Below, piece after piece: positions 51,841-64,000 of a stretch of 64,000 nucleotides of DNA (position 1 is the first letter of the stretch; each line of letters starts with the position of its first letter). This DNA is from Hybos culiciformis (Eukaryota; Arthropoda; Insecta; Diptera; Hybotidae). A program made the position numbers and the translations under genes. The stretch is from contig OZ023273.1 in assembly GCA_964007475.1 (NCBI GenBank), forward strand, positions 137,365,308-137,429,307, in the 5' to 3' direction. The notes beneath the pieces are model-generated. The model did no database searches. It saw only the letters and a list, made by a program, of their open reading frames with translations, and was not told the origin of the DNA.

Positions 51841-54800
51841 ACAAATTTTTGTTGTTGTTGTTTTCGTATTCTTTTTATTTATTTATTTTTCGTTATGAGA
51901 AATGTATAGAATCCTTCTTGAAAATCAATGAATTTAAATTTATTGAAAATTTATTGATAAATATGCTTCAACAATGTTAGAAGGAGAAGGGATTCTTTAA
52001 AATCAAAATGATGAATTGAGATTAATTTAATGGATAGATAAATACAAGGTTGAGTTGTTTTTTAGGTTAAATTGTCTAAACATAAATTCAATATAATTTT
52101 CGGTTAAATTTTATAATGTGAGAATTTATTTTAATGTTACAAATAAATTTGGTTACTCTGGTTACGATATTAAATTAATTATTATATATTATATTGAGGT
52201 ATTCTATTAAAAATAAATTAAAATTAATTAAAAATAAATTTTCCTTTTGAAAACATTTTAATTAAATAATGAATGATTGAATAATTTTTTGTTCCTATTT
52301 ATTATAGAAAATTAATATTTGAATATTAAAATATTTGAAACTGACCCTAATAATAATATTTTTGGTTTTTTTTTGTCTTTGTATAATTTTAGTTTTAGTC
52401 GAATTATTGGAACTACAAAAATAGTATAATAGAGTAAACCTAAACCGAATCGTACATAGAGTAGACTAAGCTTAAGAATGTTAAATGTTTTTGTATTGAT
52501 TTAACCGCTGTTTACAAACTTAGAAGATTTTAAGATTTTCAGGAGAAATACCAAATTTCGAAATCGTTCTTACAAAACTTGAAACGTAATGTATATGTTT
52601 TAACAATAAAAATATTGTTACATTTTAGTTCATTATAAATTCAGTTAAAATTGTTACTGAAAAGTATGTACCGTGAAGAAATCAATTGGTTTCGGTTGTA
52701 TATGTAAATAACTAATATTGATAACGTAATTCAATTATTTCTGTAAAGTTGTTTGAAATCATTAAGATATTTATTTTTCAGATACCTTATTTACATAAAT
52801 TTTAGTTTCTTTCAAGTTTAAGATAGGTGCTACGAGATATTTTCTTTCTGTGTGGAACTTGAAAATGGATTGAGTTAAAACTTGGTCGAAAAAAAAATTT
52901 AGTTCTTTTATTAATATCTTTTTTTTTCATTTTCTTTAAACTATAATTAACCATTATTTTACTTTATTTTTTCAGGTAAATTGAAAATACTACTTAATAA
53001 GATTTTGAAAACACTTTTGGGTCCTTGAACTTTGAACTCAAATCGTTTACACTATATACCGAACAGTAAGTACACAAGATATTTATAAATTTAATTGTTT
53101 TCAAATCTCAATGGACTTCAGTATAGTTTTTTTTCCCTAAATTATATGCACATTTTTCATTACAATTACATATAAATATAATTCAATTGAAATGCAAGAA
53201 ATAAAAATAAAAAAAATGTCAAGTGCAATTAACTTTATATCCTTGAAGCATTTTTCAAGTGTCCTGTTTGCTTTCATTTACAATCAATTCGTAATAAAAT
53301 CATGAAAATAAAATTTTTCTCAATCATATAATCATTTTTATGTTTATTATTACTATATAGATTTTTTTTTTTTTAAATGAAATCCCCAAACGAAAATATT
53401 GCAAAGATATTGCAAATTTTAACGAGAAGAAAATAACTTTATGATAAATGAAACGATAATTTTATTTTTTTTTTTAAATTAACAATAATTTGTAAGTGAA
53501 AAATTATTGTACCTCTATATAAATAGTTAATCGTATTATGTAATAAATAAATTAAAAAAAAATTAAAAACTATTTAAGGTGAAATTGTAGTGAGAAAATA
53601 AACAGAATAGCATCAGTAAATTTTTCTTGACACTGTTTCCAGTCATTTTGGCTCATACAATATATACAACTACTATACTAACAAAACATATTTAATTTTC
53701 TATCATTCAAATAACATTTTAATATTATACTATGAACAGTGCAATTAACTAAAATTCAAAAAGATACATTATACAAACAAAATTAATAATTATGCGAAAA
53801 ATTCCAAAAACATAATCTTCAAAGTATATATAGAGAACAAGGGAACAAAGAAGTTATAAAGTAAACTTCTCAAATTTTTTTTAATTTAAAAGAACATTTT
53901 TTTTTTGTTTCAAGTACTTTTCCACAATGCATTTTATATATAAATTTTAAATGCATAAAATGCAAAAATATTCACGCAAGTAAATTTTTCATAAAATTGT
54001 GAATAATGTATTATGATTTTTATTCAGCATATTATTTTTTGGGTATATATATCTTCATAAATAAGTACACTGAAAATAAAAATCTATTAATTTTTCTTTC
54101 AAAAACAGGTTCTTTTTTTATTTTTTGTATAAAAAATTGTTTTCAATTTCAATAAAAATTAATCATTTTTCCTCTATTCTTTATTTTTCGGTAAGCTAAG
54201 GAGATGGAATATTGTTTCTGCAATGCAAACATAGCTAATATAATAATATTTATAATAATAATACCATTGGCAGTAAAAGAAAAAAAAGAAACGTGAAATA
54301 GGGAAAAAAAATACTGTAAATGTAACTTAAATTCATGGATTACCAGTTTTCAAAGTCCGTCAAATCAGGGAAAATATATAATTTGTCAATCGCTTCAAAA
54401 TTATAATATCACTGCAGGAATAATTTCAATTATATATAACTTTAATGTGCCGGAACATTTTATGCAAAATTATGAAAAAACAAAATCTGGTAGATAATAA
54501 TAAATTATGGAAAATATATTTGAAGAAGTAAAATTTTGAAAAAAAAAAAAAACCATGGCGAAGATGAAAGAACAGAGTTTTATTTCAGGCTATATGGGCC
54601 CTTAGTTTAAAAAAGGAAATATTTATTTTCGAAAAAGAAAACAGGGATATTCACAATAATGCTTGAGGGCTTTATTAATTTCTTTTTATATTTCTAAAAT
54701 AACCATTTATCTTTGATAATTTCAAAATCTTACCATGAAATAACAGTGAAGAAAAATTAATTGCTCTATCTAATTAAGTGCAGCTTGAATATTTTGAATA

Positions 54801-55035
54801 TTTTCAACTCATAAAGGCTTTTAAATTCACATAAAATTCGATTCACATAAAACTCAACATTCTAGTCATACAAAAAAGGGGTTTCTCTCAAAATTAAAAC
54901 ATTGACGAGGCGGAAGCACTTAAAACTAATATTTGACAAGGAAATGAATATTTACGTTCTTCAATGAAAATATAAAAAAAAATAAATAAAATGAAACAAA
55001 ATGTTAATAAAACCTAAATAATATACGGCACAAAA

Positions 55036-55085
55036 TATTATTATTATTATTTTTATTAAATATTTTTATTATTATTATTATTATT
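55036..55085. repeat. (ATT)n microsatellite, interrupted
   Basis: Two ATT tracts (about five and six units, the latter at 55068-55085) are separated by a T/A-rich interruption. It is low-complexity DNA with no gene context. Confidence 0.85.
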
Positions 55086-58000
55086 TTTTTTAACAAATGC
55101 TCGCAAATTTTTTTTTATTTTTCATAATTTTTTTTTTTTTAATAAATTATGGGGTTAAGTTCCTTTTTTTATGAAGTTTGGTAAGGAAGTTGAAATAAAA
55201 AAGAAAAAAAAAATTTATATTTTATTTCAAACGATAATTTAATGCGTGATGCATATTTACCTTTTAAAAAAAAAAAAAAAAAAGGGAAAAAGGATAAAAA
55301 GAATGTATCTGGCTCCTGATGTAAAAAAAATAAAAATTCTACGAAATGCAATTAAGATATGTAAATTTTATATATTGAAAAAAATAAATAAAAGGATATA
55401 ACTTAATTTAAATTGCAGGTTTCCATATAAAAAAAAATCAGCATAATTACATAGGGTGTTCATAAAATTTTTTTAGTGATTTTAATGTGTAATGTTTTTT
55501 ATATTTGATTAATTTAAAAAAATTTTTTTTTTATCGTTCTCTAAAGAGTTTTTATTGATTTCGCAGCAGTAGGATTAGTATAAAATCTATTAATTGGGCT
55601 TAAAGTTATAGTTATAAAATATTCCGTGTTGCAATGACATTTAGCGGAAAATCTCGATAATATTACCTTATTAGTTAATTATAACTTATTAGATCACTTT
55701 CACAGAGAAACCACTATATAAAGAATAAATATTTTAACTTCAATAGTTCTTTAGACTTGCCAAATCTAGACCATTAGTAAAAAAACGAAAAAAAAAAAAA
55801 AATCAAAAAATAATTGAAACCTCCAGGGTAATATAAAGAATTTTTTTTTTTTCCACAATTTCATTTGTTGGTAAAAGGATATTTTCTCTTTTCGTTTCTA
55901 TTGAATTTTAAAATTAAAATTCTTGCATACGTTTTGATTTTCAACCCGCCCAGAGGGTTGCCAAACAAATTAAGTTCTTCGAATAATTTTTTTTTTTGTG
56001 TAATTTTTCTTCTTTTTTTTTTTTTTTTTTGTAACCTCAACCCTCCTAACTTTTCTTTTTTATTATATTTTTCGTACGTGAACTCGTAATTTACTTTGAG
56101 GAGAATTCTTCTTTTTTTTTTTTTTGCGAAATTTTTTAAAGTTTGATGTGTGAAAGGAAGTTTTGTTCCTGGTTTCGGAGAGTTATTAGATTTCGTTTCA
56201 AATCAAAATTTGGATGGGAAAAGTATGATTTTCAATATTTTGATAAAATGTGTCACATATGAATCTAAATTTCATATTGGAAAAATATTTAAATTAATTT
56301 TTTACTTTTCAATAATTATATGGGTATTGAAAACCGAAATAACTGGATACAGGACTTAATTACTCATAAATTTATTATTTGAAATGTTGAATCTATAGAA
56401 AGATGTAGAATTTTTCCAAAAAAATACACTCAAAAGTATCTACCTATTCTATTTTTATATGCTTAAATTTTTCGTCTGAATCTATGCAATGTACATCAAG
56501 CAAAATTTTGATTTATTTTTCAATTTTTATTCAATTTAATAGATTATATTTTCACTTAAAGGGCCAAAAAAGGATAAATTATTATTACAATAATATATTT
56601 TTTCTTCATCTTTGAACGTTTATGTGTATAATGTTTTTTTTTTTTCATACTATATAATAATGGCATACTCTTTCCCTTTTGCGAACAGGATACGCATTAC
56701 CTCTGTATATATGATTTATTTATTATTAGATTTGATCCTGGCTATTACGTTGCCATTTGTGTTCATTAAAATAAGGTTGTATCCTTTTTATTGGGAAAAG
56801 TAACTTATTTTTTTTTTTTTATTTCATTTTTCTCGTTAATTTTTTTTATATATATCTACATATATAATACAGGGGAACTTATATCTAATTTGATTATTAA
56901 CTTTTTTAAAAAAGAAGAGAAGTAAAAAAAAAATGGTTATGCAACGGACGAACTGGGGTGATAATTTGTTCTTGATTTTATTATGCGGGAATAAAAGGTG
57001 TTGAATTTTTTTGTTTTTTTTAAAGCAAGTAAGATTTTTTTCTTTTTTTTTTTGGGAAAAATTCTAAAAATTATTTTATCGAAAAATTCCAATAAAAATA
57101 ATCGAAATACATTTTGAACAAAATCATTGCCTGCAATTCAAACTGCCATCTTATTTACTACAGAAGGCACAGTCAACCTTTCAGATACATGAAATATTTT
57201 AGCAATCTACATATTGTATTTTTATTTCAGCTATAGTACGCTAAAACTCTTCAACGTCAAAACACTTTAACTTTGTGCTTCCAAAATCTGAATCCTCATT
57301 TCTGAAAACTTAATTCATTCTGTAATATTTATTTTTTCTCGTAATTATTAAATTATAAGAAAAGCAAAGTATTTATGTTTAGCAATTTATTTTCATAATG
57401 TAATAAAACACTTTAATTAGATTTCTAAATTTTAAGAAAATAAGAAAAAATTAAATATACTGTTGAAGAAGATTTACCCTTTGCTAATAAAATATAAAAA
57501 AAAAATAATAATAAAATTTGATACTTCTTTTAAAATTTTATAAAAAATATTAAATTTCTTTTATCGATTTACGTGGGAATTTGTACAGAACATTTAAATT
57601 ATGTATATATTATATACTTCTTTATTTAACTTTTTGTAAAATAATAACCTTGATTTCTTTATACTACAGGCTTATATACAATTAGATTTTTTTTCTACTG
57701 TAAAAACTTTATTTAAAACCTCAAATAAGTTAACTGAAAAGAAATATATTCTACTTTAAATACAAAATGAAAGGAAAGTTTAAAACATAATTAGGTTTCT
57801 CTCTAATTTAATATCGCTGGTTAGAAAATGTAGATTGCTTGCACTATTTAGGATATCTTGATTTGAAATCCAAAACAACATACGCAAAACTCTCAAAATG
57901 CATCTACAATCAATACAAAAATGCATCAAAGGCACCAGTTAATGCAATATAAATTATATTGCAATATAAAATGAATTTATTGCGAAAAATAAAGATTTAT

Positions 58001-58758
58001 ATGAAAACAATATTTATTAATTGAAAATAAAAACGTATAACTCACGATATAACTCATTAGTACTTAATACTTAGAGAGGGTCTTAAGTCCTTGAAAATAA
58101 TAAAAAAAAAAAAATACTTAATATAAATTTCTTCATATTTTTATGACAAGGCAACAATAGAATTATTTTATAATTTTACGGAATTTTATATTTATTTATA
58201 TTTTGTTTTTGGTTTACTTTTTTGTCTTTCAATATCCTCTAAAAATGCTACCGACACACAATTGACAGACCAGTAAAGATGTTTTCTTAAATAAAAATAA
58301 TATCTCGAAAGCAAAATATTTATCCTTTTCATTGTGTTATTTCTTTATTATTATTATTTTTTTTTTGGTTCAATGTATTTCATATAATATCCTTTTTTTT
58401 TTTTTACTTAACATCCTAATTACGAGGATAATAATGAGTTTAAAAAAAAAATATATATAATATAATTCCTATAACACCATAATTGGGAAAAATAACCATC
58501 TGTTTATATGGATTCAATTGAAAATAACATCTAATTACTAAATATCGGAAAGAAAAAAGTTTTATTATTAGCGGAAAAAATATTTTTTTGGAAAATTTTA
58601 GGGATTGGTCATTAAAGGAATATTTTGAGAGAAACATTTTAAAGTGGTTAAGATGGATACAAGATACACATGGATACAGAACTTTAAGGTTGTCCAGGTG
58701 AATGAATCTGCTCAAAGTTAAGCTAATACGAAGTTACTTTAGGGTAGTATATATGTTT

Positions 58759-58793
58759 AGTAATAAATAAATAGTATATAGTAATAAATAAAT
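58759..58793. repeat. Duplicated 14-bp motif at 21-bp spacing
   Basis: AGTAATAAATAAAT occurs at 58759-58772 and again at 58780-58793. It is a minor local duplication. Confidence 0.7.
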
Positions 58794-58827
58794 TATGTAT
58801 AATATTATTAATATTAACTTTAATATA

Positions 58828-58922
58828 GCCCTCTTTTCGACGAGGATACTAGATTTTGTATTGGTAAAAGAACTATATCCTCAGCCTGCTATTAAACTTT
58901 TCTACGGGCCCTGTGCCCCAAA
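58828..58922. other. Small GC spike with foldback, unknown
   Basis: In otherwise AT-rich DNA this segment carries GAGGATA (58842-58848) and its inverse TATCCTC (58876-58882), then the GC-rich word CTACGGGCCCTGTGCCCC (58902-58919). The inverse of the latter would read CAGGGCCCGTAG, reminiscent of a hAT-type terminus. No partner end or target duplication was found. It could be a truncated transposon end or a unique conserved fragment. Confidence 0.2.
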
Positions 58923-61900
58923 AAACATCAAAATATTTTAAAATTTACGCAATGGAAAGTAAAAAAAAATCAGCCGTTAAAATTTGTATTTTTAAAACGT
59001 ATCCCAGTTCTATCTGCAGAAGATTGCAATATGTTTTTATTTTGTATAAAATTTAATTTTTTACTGCAAAATAATTTATTATATAAGGAAGAAGAAATTT
59101 GCAATAACGAAAGGACCCTTTTTTGAGTTGGAAAATTAAATTGTTAAAAAAAAAATTATTTTTTTTTCTTTAATATAATAAAATATTTATTTATTGTTAT
59201 ATTCGAATGCCTAATAAGGATTTAAGGATAGAGAGAAGAATAGGAATTAAAAGATTCAATTTTTTTTTTGTCGAGTACGCAACAAAAGAGCCCTTTAACA
59301 CTTAATTGTGTAATATGAGTGGTTTGAATAATGAATGCATTTTGAATTTTTAATTCCCATTTGGATACAATGTTACTTCATTCACGTTGTAATTTTATTA
59401 TAAATACCATTATTTTTTAATATATGTATTCTATATAAATTCTTTTGTAAACAGTTTTGGAGAAATTTTGACTCTAAAATATTTTACGAAAATTAGGTTT
59501 CTCTTTGTATTTGTCGCTAGCATGAAATTCTTCAGTACATTAACTGCTACCAAGTCGTACAAGATTTTTAGTTTATTGTGATTTGCTAACAATTAAAATA
59601 CATAATTTATTTTAGACAACAATGATTCTAAAAATTCGAATTAATTATGAATCTTTCTGTTTGTAAAAAAAAAGTTATTATTAAATGCGATTTAGTTCAT
59701 TTTTCAACTAAAATCTTCATTATTTGATTACAAAAAAAAAATTCAAAAAAATTTAATAAATAAAACATAAAGGGTCGGCATGGTGCAATTATAAATTTGA
59801 TTATTATTATTTTTTTTTTTTACTACATTCATTCACAATGCACTTTTTAAATATGAGAAGTTATGATCGCAATTTATTTTTGTTACATTTTTTTTCAGTT
59901 TCATAAAAAAAAAAAATTAGGTTTGCTATTTGATATTTGAAGATAAAAAAATATTAAAAAATTAATAATAAAAAGAATTTGATATTACAAAAAAAAATTT
60001 ATGAATTAGAAATTAAAATGGCAAGATATTTTGTTGAAAATAATATCTTAAATATTTTTAATCCTAAATAATTATTTATCAAATTTCAAAGCCATAATAT
60101 ATTAAACGGAAGTTCTAATTTGATGACTTTTACTTTGTAGTAACTTAAGACCGAAATGATGATATATACTTATAATATACTAGAGTCATAAAATAATTAT
60201 TGTGTTTCAAATGATGTATGATTTATAGGTGTGGACAAAATTTCAATCGTAATTTAAATTCAACTTCTCATGTTGAGGCTAAGAATTTGTCGCGAAAAAC
60301 ATAAATAATTTATTTGCCGCCTTTTTTTTCTAAACTAACTTCACATTCTAGATAAAATCTAAAATTATATGATTTACTTCAAGATTGATAATGTTTTTTT
60401 TTTCTTTCTAAGATCTGACAACAAACGAACAAAATTATTTTTGATTGGCATTTTATGATTTATCTCAAATAATTTTTTAAAATTTTTAAAAATAATATAT
60501 TATTCCATAGTAAAAATATTCTGAATTCTGGTTAAGGTTATTAATATTAATAAAAATATTACTTTTAATTTGAGTCATAAAGTTGCCAAAAAAAAGTATG
60601 TAGTACCATTTTAACGTTATTTTTCATAATAATAAATTTTTTTTTATGAATTTGTGAAATGAACTTTGGATGCACAAAACTAAAAAATAAAAAATTAGGA
60701 ATGCAATAACAAATAAAAATATTTTTTTGACAAATTCAATATGTATGTGCATACATATGTCATTGTTATACATATTTTTATGTGAAAAAAACAAACTGAT
60801 TTATTTACACTTTCCATAAACTATCTAAAAAAAAAACCATCATACTTTATAACACTAGTAGCCATGTACACACAAAAAAACTAACTAGATTTTATGTCGG
60901 TTAAAATTATGATTTTTTATGCTTTTCAAAATAATAAAAATGTTATTTTCTTCATGAATTCAAGATTTTGCAATGTTTTTGCAAGGATGCATTATACGTA
61001 TGTATTTTCTTATTTTTCAACTAGTATGTATATTTGCCATAGTTGTTAGCACCATATGTTTTTTTTTATATTCTAAGTAAAGAAAAAACAACATAATTTT
61101 AAGTGGATTTTTTTTTATTATTAAAATACCCTTTAATTTTTAAAAAAAATATACGTGACAATTTCACCTGTCTACTACTTGGTCAAAAAATATTTATAAA
61201 AGAAAGTATTCTTAAAATCTATTCGTAAACGAATAACGCACAGTCAGTTAATAATTTGTGTTCTAAGAAAATTCAACTTAATATAATAAAGATAAAATTA
61301 GTTGAAAATGGAACAGTCTGCACTATCATGATCTCACTTTATTCTAAAAATAAACCTAAAAAAATTGTTCACGTACCAATTGTATTTTAAAAGTGGTCTT
61401 AAACTTTTTAATTCCAAAAATTTTTGCTCAATCAATATTTGATTTCTTCTGTTTCAAAGTGAATTATACTATTTTCAAAATAAATGGTTCGTACAAAAAA
61501 AAAAAATGTTATTTTCATCATAATCGGTTCTGAAATAATATTTTTCATTCAATTATTTTTGGTTCCGTTTGTGCATTTTATGTCTTTTACGTTCATTTTT
61601 TTAGCTGTCGGATGTGTAAAAAGGACTCCCATAGTTATATACATATATTCGTTTTCATTCATTTTTATTTCTGAATGTGTACCTACATATACGTAGTTTT
61701 TTGCAAGGAAAGAATCGTAAAAAAATTTATATATAACTACATATATTTTATTTTTTGGTTAGTTCTTTCTTTTTCTGTTTTTTTTTTTTTTTCTTTGCCA
61801 AATGTGTTTGTTATGTCTTTATACACATATTTGAAATTGAAACAATAACAAAATTTGATGAATTAATATAATAAAAAAAAAAGAAAAGAAACTGAATGCT

Positions 61901-62233
61901 AAGGGCAAAATACTATAAAGTTTGTAGAGTACCTATATAAAAAAAATAAATTTAAAACTGTTTTGAATTGAATTTTACGCTTTTAGAAAATATATATTAT
62001 GTAGTTCAGTGATGAGGTGTAGGTACATAAATTTTTTCGATCAGCCTGTTGGTTGATGATGACTTACTACTGTCTATAGATATCATGGATAAAGAGTTAT
62101 ATAAATGTAGTAAAATTCATATCGCCTTAGTTAGATGAACTCTGTACTGAAATTAACATTTACATAACTATTTATAATTTGTAGTTATTACTATTATTGT
62201 TTTAAGTTTTGTTGATTAATTACAATATTTTAC
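58923..62233. other. AT-rich non-coding block, nothing recognised
   Basis: Poly(A/T)-rich unique sequence with a short TA/TG palindrome (60739-60758, 9-bp arms with a TG centre). The 70-codon frame at 61484-61696 is hydrophobic low-complexity and of chance length. Confidence 0.7.
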
Positions 62234-62268
62234 AATGCCTTGAGCATAGCTAATACCGCAAAGCAATT
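62234..62268 (+). repeat. Left 35-bp inverted-repeat arm
   Basis: It pairs with 62609-62643; mismatches are only at arm positions 14 and 17. It contains the CG-bearing segment TAATACCGCAAAGCAATT, identical in both arms. Confidence 0.9.
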
Positions 62269-62608
62269 TAGGACTACCGTAAAAACCGATTTTCTCCGTT
62301 ATTTCTTAATTAATTTAAATAAGAATTATAAAAAACGCAAGATATTAATTTTATTGATTTTTTGTAAAAAGAATTTCTTAAAATTATTTCATAATTAATT
62401 AGAAAACTGAATTTATTTTTTTTTTGCTCCAGAAAGAATTGACTACGTCACAAAATAATTTTTTTGTTTCTTTTGCATCGAAATTTGGTTTTGCTGGATT
62501 TTTCTGTCACAATCATATTATAAAAAAACAAAAGCAGTTGTTTGCAGTTGATTTTTTTGCTTTCAGGTAAAATTAGCTGTTTACAGGTTTCCGGAACATT
62601 CCTTCAAA

Positions 62609-62643
62609 AATTGCTTTGCGGTATTACCTGTGCTCAAGGCATT
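62609..62643 (-). repeat. Right 35-bp inverted-repeat arm
   Basis: It is the inverse of 62234-62268 at 33 of 35 positions. It ends the 410-bp candidate element. Confidence 0.9.
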
Positions 62644-62754
62644 AGATATATGTAAACGCACCGTACTTTGAAATCGCTTATTAGAGTTCTCAACTTTCAG
62701 TTAGAGCGAAAACATAATTATATATGTTCGCATGTTTTAAAACGTTTCAATATA

Positions 62755-63042
62755 ATGTCGTACAAAACTTCAAAAAGCATTACAATAATTGTGCAAAAGA
62801 CATTAACATTTTTATCATTTTACATATATACAATGATTTTATCTTCACTTCTAAGAAACATAAACGTCACTGCTGTTTTTTATGAACAGGCCAGGGTTGA
62901 AGTACTATTGCCAATTGCACTGTGCTATTGTATTATTTTTTTTTTTGCATTCATTTCTTTATTTTTTTCGATAATAAAAAATACTAGGAACATAGCTAGT
63001 GGGTGTTTGATCAAGCATAAAACTGATTGTGCAATCAGATAA
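62755..63042 (+). CDS. Candidate 95-residue ORF with two hydrophobic segments, unknown
   Basis: From the ATG at 62755 the frame runs 95 residues to a TAA at 63040-63042; the frame is open further upstream to about 62668 without another ATG start. The peptide has hydrophobic stretches at about residues 8-33 and 50-77, so it would be a small two-pass membrane protein if expressed. Its middle (NVTAVFYEQARVEVLLPIAL) is compositionally varied. It starts about 110 bp outside the inverted-repeat element. I recognise no family. Hydrophobic frames arise easily from T-rich DNA, so this may be chance. Confidence 0.15.
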   Translation: MSYKTSKSITIIVQKTLTFLSFYIYTMILSSLLRNINVTAVFYEQARVEVLLPIALCYCIIFFFAFISLFFSIIKNTRNIASGCLIKHKTDCAIR

Positions 63043-64000
63043 GAAACAGTATAATATTTTTGTATATATATTGTTTCAAAGGGTCATAAACAATTCTGAG
63101 TTTTCTGTTAAGAATATATGCATGTACCTATACTGCATATTTATAACAAACATGAAATAATAATAAAAAAAAAAAAGGTCAGCAAAGTTGGTCTGGCCAT
63201 CAATTGTTGTTGAGGAGTGCATAAATTTTTATTAATGATTGCATTAATAAATTTGTTTTTTTCTGTTTTCTGTTTTTGAAAAAAAAAAAAAAACGAAAAG
63301 AAAAAAAATGTAAAGGAAACACGATATTTATTTTTTATTTTATTTTTTTTCTTCTTCTGACATTGAGGAATAGAACGCGAAATTTTTACATAAAATTCTA
63401 ACTTTGTTGATTTTTTTTTTCTCCTTGTTTTACTTGTTTTTTTATATTATATGTATATACATATAGATATTAAGTATTACCATTTTTGTTTTGAATCTTT
63501 ATTTGGTTGTTTTAAGTGAAGTGAAAAGAAGATTATAAAAATGTTATTTCGTGCGAGAAATGAACAAGTGAAATTAAATATTATAAACTTTGACGTTTAA
63601 ATAAAAATATTGATTCTAAAATTAAAAAAAAAAACATTAAATAGAAAAATAATATTGAATTTGTTTGCCAAGTGGGTTATAGGTGAAAAACCTTTGTTTA
63701 ATCCTTAGAAATATGTTTTTTTTTTTGGATTTCACCAAAATTATAAAAGTATATCTATTTAAAAATAATATATATAAAAATAAATTTGGTAAATACATAA
63801 TTCAATTTTAAATTAAATTTATATATTATGCGTAATATTATTATTCAAAATTTTGATTTTAAAGAGATTATAATGCGCCGGAAATGTATTATTGAGAATC
63901 ATAATTATACTTATTTCACTTCACTTGAGAAAACAAAGTAAAATAAAAACTCAAGTATTTTTATTATATTTTCATTCATTAAATTCTCTTCATTAATAAA
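63043..64000. other. AT-rich non-coding end of window, nothing recognised
   Basis: Poly(A/T)-rich sequence to the window edge. One TTGACGTTTAA word lies at 63590-63600. No gene, repeat family or RNA structure is supported. Confidence 0.7.

Larger units (their letters stand above)
51841..58827. other. AT-rich non-coding block, no gene seen
   Basis: The block contains a (ATT)5 and a (ATT)6 tract (55036-55085) and a duplicated 21-bp motif at 58759-58793. Frames at 55169-55351, 55865-56089, 56150-56359, 56612-56803 and 58440-58715 are short and show no recognised domains. The last (91 codons, minus) begins at TTG rather than ATG. Nothing else is supportable. Confidence 0.65.
62234..62643. mobile_element. 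Candidate MITE-like element, 410 bp with 35-bp inverted repeats
   Basis: AATGCCTTGAGCATAGCTAA begins the left arm (62234-62268). Its 35 bp match the reverse complement of 62609-62643 at 33 positions. Such long, complex, near-identical inverted arms cannot be explained by chance in this DNA. The roughly 340-bp interior has no frame resembling a transposase, so the arrangement fits a miniature inverted-repeat transposable element or a foldback element. I could not find a convincing target-site duplication; TA is present near each side but is not symmetric about the arms. No second copy lies in this window, and the superfamily is unassigned. Confidence 0.6.

Noticed and set aside
58440..58715. 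91-codon minus frame of fairly varied composition
   Set aside because: It starts at TTG, has no ATG until the middle, and has no recognised motif. The length is compatible with chance.
1..64000. CRISPR array, bacterial operon, riboswitch or plasmid features
   Set aside because: There are no regularly spaced direct repeats, no dense coding and no ribosome-binding-site pattern. Composition and microsatellites indicate eukaryotic nuclear DNA.

Overview
This 64 kb window is eukaryotic, non-coding, extremely AT-rich DNA. Lines I counted by hand are about 20% G+C, and runs of 8 to 20 A or T occur every few hundred bases. There is no dense coding, no operon structure, no rRNA or tRNA gene and no CRISPR array. 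The base composition, the short (TA)n, (TAA)n and (TTTA)n microsatellites and a decayed hAT-type DNA transposon suggest an insect nuclear genome, most likely an intergenic desert or a very long intron. The order of insect cannot be fixed from the sequence. No protein-coding gene can be called with confidence. At this composition a stop codon is expected about every 10 codons, so several open frames of 80-90 codons should arise by chance, and longer ones occur where poly(A)/poly(T) reads as Lys/Phe.

The one securely identified element is a 689-bp hAT-superfamily transposon at 20327-21015. It has a perfect 8-bp target-site duplication, terminal inverted repeats of the CAGGGGTGTCAA type, three subterminal GCGATCGAC motifs and a broken minus-strand remnant of the transposase C-terminus. 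A second likely transposon derivative is a 410-bp segment at 62234-62643, bounded by 35-bp inverted repeats that match at 33 of 35 positions. It has no recognisable coding content.

The other structured signals are small. A pre-microRNA-like hairpin lies at 43421-43498, in a local patch of higher sequence complexity, and a weaker one at 41045-41094. Three perfect TTGGCGCCAA palindromes (27893, 37493, 44232) share 15 bp in an otherwise GC-poor sequence. A recurring 9-mer TGACGTTTA occurs six times. Several 200-260-bp islands stand out at about 32-38% G+C, the strongest at 27301-27535; these are candidate conserved regulatory elements or undetected exons. Other inverted repeats, short tandem duplications and microsatellites are listed individually.

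Four open frames are listed as weak gene candidates (27266-27439 minus, 31029-31325 plus, 35137-35319 plus, 62755-63042 plus), plus one possible 26-nt micro-exon (10144-10169 minus). None matches a family I recognise. Apart from the hAT copy, nothing shows genes working together. If the window has a function, it is probably regulatory or small-RNA based.
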